In this document: one piece after another, positions 13,503 through 16,216 of the stretch | How the letters are laid out: the number at the start of each line of letters is the position of its first letter | Numbering within the stretch: position 1 is the stretch's first letter | The notes under the pieces: generated by a model | Database searches by the model: none | Seen by the model: only the letters and a program-made list of their open reading frames with translations | What the model was told of the DNA's origin: nothing | Source of the DNA: Legionella genomosp. 1 | GTDB taxonomy: Bacteria > Pseudomonadota > Gammaproteobacteria > Legionellales > Legionellaceae | NCBI GenBank assembly: GCA_945865355.1 | Contig: CAMBDN010000030.1 | Location: 1 to 16,216, forward strand | Reading direction: 5' to 3' | DNA: 16,216 bases | Position numbers and translations under genes: made by a program

Positions 13503-13596
13503 TAACGATTTTACACCGTCCAGTAATTAGCATGCAAACATTGGCGCGTGCCGCTGAGTATTCTATAGTTATAAAAAGAGTATGGAAAATAGATGA
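13503..13596. promoter_or_regulatory. divergent promoter region between unknown gene and pilS
   Basis: This 94-base stretch separates the minus-strand 513-residue gene and plus-strand pilS, so it must hold promoters for both. No clear -35/-10 pair or operator stood out. Confidence 0.3.
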
Positions 13597-15183
13597 ATGC
13601 GTACTAGGCCGTTTCTTGATCGATGGACCAGACAATGGACCATGTTATTAATTTATAATATTTATCGATGGGTAAATATTATCATTTTATTTGGGTTATT
13701 TTGGTTTGATGCTTACAGCCGGGTTAATAAGGAACTCTATTGTGTCGGACTGCTGATTTATGTCCTTTTTGGTTTGTTCTGTCTGTATATCTGGTATGTT
13801 CGTGCCCTTAAATTTAAACAGCAAGTTTTGTGGTCTGGTTCAATTGATATTATTGTGATGGTGCTATTCATCCAAGCAGTTGGCTATATGCAATCTGGGC
13901 TTGGTATCTTATTAAGCGCGCCTATTGCGTTGTTGAATGTGCTTGTCCCCGGACGTTTGGGGATATTTTTTGCAGCTGTTGCAAGCTGCATGTTATTGGT
14001 TGTGAGTATTGTTCAATACGACTATGGAACCCAACAAAACTTATCTACATTTTTTACGACAGGGATGTACGGCGCCGGTTTCTTTGCGACTGCGTTGACT
14101 GCATGGTACTTTGTCAATTGGGTACGCTCGAGTGAGCTACTTGCTAAAAGTCGTGGCAATGAATTGGAGAGTATGCAGCGTCTTAATGAGTATATCATCG
14201 GGCGTTTGCAATATGGGGTGATTTATTTGGATGCCGATCTCCGTATCAAAGTGATGAATAGAGCGGCGCGTCAATTTTTTAATCACACACATCACACTGC
14301 AGCGATGAGTTTACGAGAATGCTCTCATCCCCTATACCAAAAATACACGCAATTTTTAGCTCAAAAAAGGAGGACAGGGCTGTCAACAGCACAAACGATA
14401 TTGGAAAAACCTTACTTACAAGTGTTTTTTTTTCCTACATCGGCAGCAATACGACCTGAAGTTTTGATCATTCTTGAGGACATGGCGGTCATCGCTCAAC
14501 AAGCACAACAATTAAAACTCGCTGCATTAGGAAAATTTTCTGCAAGCATTGCTCATGAATTACGCAATCCCTTGGGTATCATCTCGCATGCAGCACAGTT
14601 AATGGGTGAAAGTAAGCGTTTAAATGATGAAGATAGTCGGCTTGCTGAGTTGGTTATTAATAATTGCAATCGGATGAATAAGGTCATCCAAAATGTTTTA
14701 CATGTATCTAAACGGCAACATGTAAAAATGCAATCCGTAGAATTGACATCTTTTCTTAAGCAGATTAAACATGAGTTTTGCCTAATTAATCAATGTGAAA
14801 TAATACTCAACATTCCACAAAATAAAAGCAAGACGGTTGCCTTTGATCAAGGTCAGTTAGAGCAAGTTTTAGTGATACTTTGTGATAATGCCATGCAGTA
14901 TGGTCGTGATCAGCAGGGCAAAGTTCATATTACTATTTCGGTAAAACATCAAGGAAAAAGCATCCTATTAACGGTCTGTGATACGGGTGTGGGAATTCCA
15001 GCTGAGTTACGTAATGATGTTTTTGAGCCTTTTTTTACCACGGGAATCACTGGAAATGGCATGGGGTTATTTATCGCGAAGGATTTGTGCGAAATCAATC
15101 GAACACGTCTCAGCCTGCTTGAAATAGAGAGGGGCTGTTGTTTTGCCATTACATTTAATCCAAATCATGAGATGCAGCTATGA
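13597..15183 (+). CDS. pilS: PilS-type sensor histidine kinase
   Basis: A 528-residue membrane histidine kinase. Six hydrophobic helices fill residues ~17-175, as in PilS, followed by a cytoplasmic PAS-like domain (~190-300, YGVIYLDADLRIKVMNRAA), a HisKA domain with H-box SIAHELRNPLG (phospho-acceptor His320) and a HATPase domain: N-box ILCDNAMQYG (Asn431), G1 box DTGVGIP (462-468), F-box FEPFFTT and G2 box GNGMGLF. PilS phosphorylates PilR to control type IV pilin transcription and senses pilin in the membrane in Pseudomonas. ATG 13597 lacks a strong ribosome site; an in-frame ATG at 13642 would keep all helices and is a possible alternative. The stop overlaps the pilR start (ATGA), so the two are coupled. 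Confidence 0.9.
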   Translation: MRTRPFLDRWTRQWTMLLIYNIYRWVNIIILFGLFWFDAYSRVNKELYCVGLLIYVLFGLFCLYIWYVRALKFKQQVLWSGSIDIIVMVLFIQAVGYMQSGLGILLSAPIALLNVLVPGRLGIFFAAVASCMLLVVSIVQYDYGTQQNLSTFFTTGMYGAGFFATALTAWYFVNWVRSSELLAKSRGNELESMQRLNEYIIGRLQYGVIYLDADLRIKVMNRAARQFFNHTHHTAAMSLRECSHPLYQKYTQFLAQKRRTGLSTAQTILEKPYLQVFFFPTSAAIRPEVLIILEDMAVIAQQAQQLKLAALGKFSASIAHELRNPLGIISHAAQLMGESKRLNDEDSRLAELVINNCNRMNKVIQNVLHVSKRQHVKMQSVELTSFLKQIKHEFCLINQCEIILNIPQNKSKTVAFDQGQLEQVLVILCDNAMQYGRDQQGKVHITISVKHQGKSILLTVCDTGVGIPAELRNDVFEPFFTTGITGNGMGLFIAKDLCEINRTRLSLLEIERGCCFAITFNPNHEMQL

Positions 15184-16216
15184 GTAAGACAAAGGTTTTG
15201 GTTATCGATGATGAGCCAGATATTCGCGAGTTGTTAGCACTGACGCTGACACGCATGGGCTTATTATGTGATGTGGTGTCGAGTTTTCAGGAGGGTATTG
15301 ATTGCATTACTAACAATAATTACTTTCTGGTATTGACTGACATGCGTCTGCCTGATGGCGATGGGTATAGCATCGTTCAATATATTCAAAAGAATAAACC
15401 ACAATTACCGGTCGCAGTGATCACGGCTTTTGGTAATGTCGAGGGTGCGGTGAATACTTTAAAAGCAGGAGCTTTTGATTATGTTTCGAAACCAGTTGAT
15501 CTGGTGATGCTCAAAGCACTTGTAAATACGGCACTCCGGATGCATCAGATTGTACCGAAGCCCCATGGTGAGTTGCTGTTTGGTGAAAGTGTTGTGATGC
15601 AGGATTTGCGACTAAAAATCAGTAAACTAGCACGCAGCCAAGCACCGGTATATATCTATGGTCAATCGGGGGTAGGGAAGGAGTTAGTTGCACGGATGAT
15701 CCATGCTAACGGCCCCCGAAGTGATAAACCATTTATTCCTGTTAATTGTGGTGCAATTCCTAGCGAGTTAATGGAGTCAGAATTTTTTGGGCATAAAAAA
15801 GGAAGTTTTACTGGGGCGGTCACCGACAAACAGGGTTTGTTTGTCGCAGCGCAGGGCGGTACGTTATTTCTTGATGAAATTGCAGAGCTTCCATTGATAA
15901 TGCAAGTGAAATTATTACGATCTATTCAGGAAAAAGCGGTGAAACCGGTCGGTGAGTGGAATGAAATCCCTGTTGATGTGCGTATTTTAAGTGCTAGTAA
16001 TAAGCGTTTATTAAGTGAGGTCGAAGCAGGTCGATTTCGACAGGAATTGTACTATCGTATCAATGTCATTGAATTACGAGTGCCTAGTTTAAAAGAACGA
16101 TCATCTGATATTCCAATTCTGGCTAACAATATTTTGCAAAAACTGGCAAATGAACAGAATCGGGACCCGGTAATTCTACCAGAATCATGTATTAAGGCGT
16201 TGATTGGCTATCATTT
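15180..16216 (+). CDS. pilR: PilR-type sigma54-dependent response regulator (3' end outside window)
   Basis: Open from ATG at 15180 to the window end, 345 codons. It begins with a receiver domain (residues ~1-120; acidic pocket Asp10/Asp11, phospho-acceptor Asp54 in VLTDMRLPDG, Lys104 in YVSKP), then a linker, then the AAA+ sigma54-interaction domain: Walker A GQSGVGKE (161-168), the L1 loop GSFTGA (208-213, the Ser variant common in PilR), Walker B GGTLFLDEI (226-234) and the sensor/R-finger region FRQELYYRINVIELRVP. The C-terminal helix-turn-helix lies beyond the edge. When phosphorylated it should activate sigma54 promoters such as that of pilA. It shares four bases with pilS, as expected for a coupled pair. 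Confidence 0.92.
   Translation, partial: MSKTKVLVIDDEPDIRELLALTLTRMGLLCDVVSSFQEGIDCITNNNYFLVLTDMRLPDGDGYSIVQYIQKNKPQLPVAVITAFGNVEGAVNTLKAGAFDYVSKPVDLVMLKALVNTALRMHQIVPKPHGELLFGESVVMQDLRLKISKLARSQAPVYIYGQSGVGKELVARMIHANGPRSDKPFIPVNCGAIPSELMESEFFGHKKGSFTGAVTDKQGLFVAAQGGTLFLDEIAELPLIMQVKLLRSIQEKAVKPVGEWNEIPVDVRILSASNKRLLSEVEAGRFRQELYYRINVIELRVPSLKERSSDIPILANNILQKLANEQNRDPVILPESCIKALIGYH

Overview
The window looks like chromosomal DNA of an AT-rich gammaproteobacterium, most likely a member of the Legionellales (Legionella-like). This is inferred, not proven. It rests on a PilS/PilR pair with gammaproteobacterial features, a membrane class III cyclase, an acetoacetate decarboxylase, YchJ, a cytochrome b561/YceI operon, and two large proteins that resemble host-directed effectors. 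Insertion-sequence debris and decaying genes are also common here. No rRNA, tRNA or CRISPR array was seen.

Left part (1-3975, all + strand): the 3' end of a CorA-type Mg2+ channel, a patatin-like lipase, a frameshifted remnant that reads like the membrane-anchoring tail of a type II NADH dehydrogenase, a two-TM adenylate cyclase with a periplasmic sensor region and a complete ATP-type catalytic residue set, and a metallo-beta-lactamase-fold hydrolase. A short palindromic repeat lies just before the hydrolase.

Mobile/decayed island (about 4005-5915): IS3-family orfA with its A-run frameshift site, the first ~20 codons of orfB, and the last ~75 codons of orfB. Between the two orfB pieces lie ~1.2 kb carrying a PAS-GGDEF (diguanylate cyclase) gene that stays in one frame but is cut by two TAA codons. 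The outer edges carry matching TG...CA termini, so the block can be read as one IS3-like element whose transposase core has been replaced.

Middle (5922-11204, all - strand): a 636-residue protein with a YopJ-like His/Asp/Cys arrangement and a Glu-rich C-terminus (candidate type IV-secreted effector), a decayed YHS-domain gene, acetoacetate decarboxylase, then an operon read from high to low coordinates: a DUF2282/bufferin-type precursor peptide (BufA1-like), a YceI protein, a cytochrome b561 and a second YceI protein. The last two overlap by ATGA. No bufferin-modifying enzyme gene is present in the window.

Right part (11205-16216): a long imperfect palindrome in the divergent bufA/ychJ intergenic region, ychJ (+), a 513-residue unknown protein (-) converging on ychJ with only 8 bp between stops, and the pilS-pilR two-component pair (+), again with an ATGA overlap. 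pilR runs off the window end.
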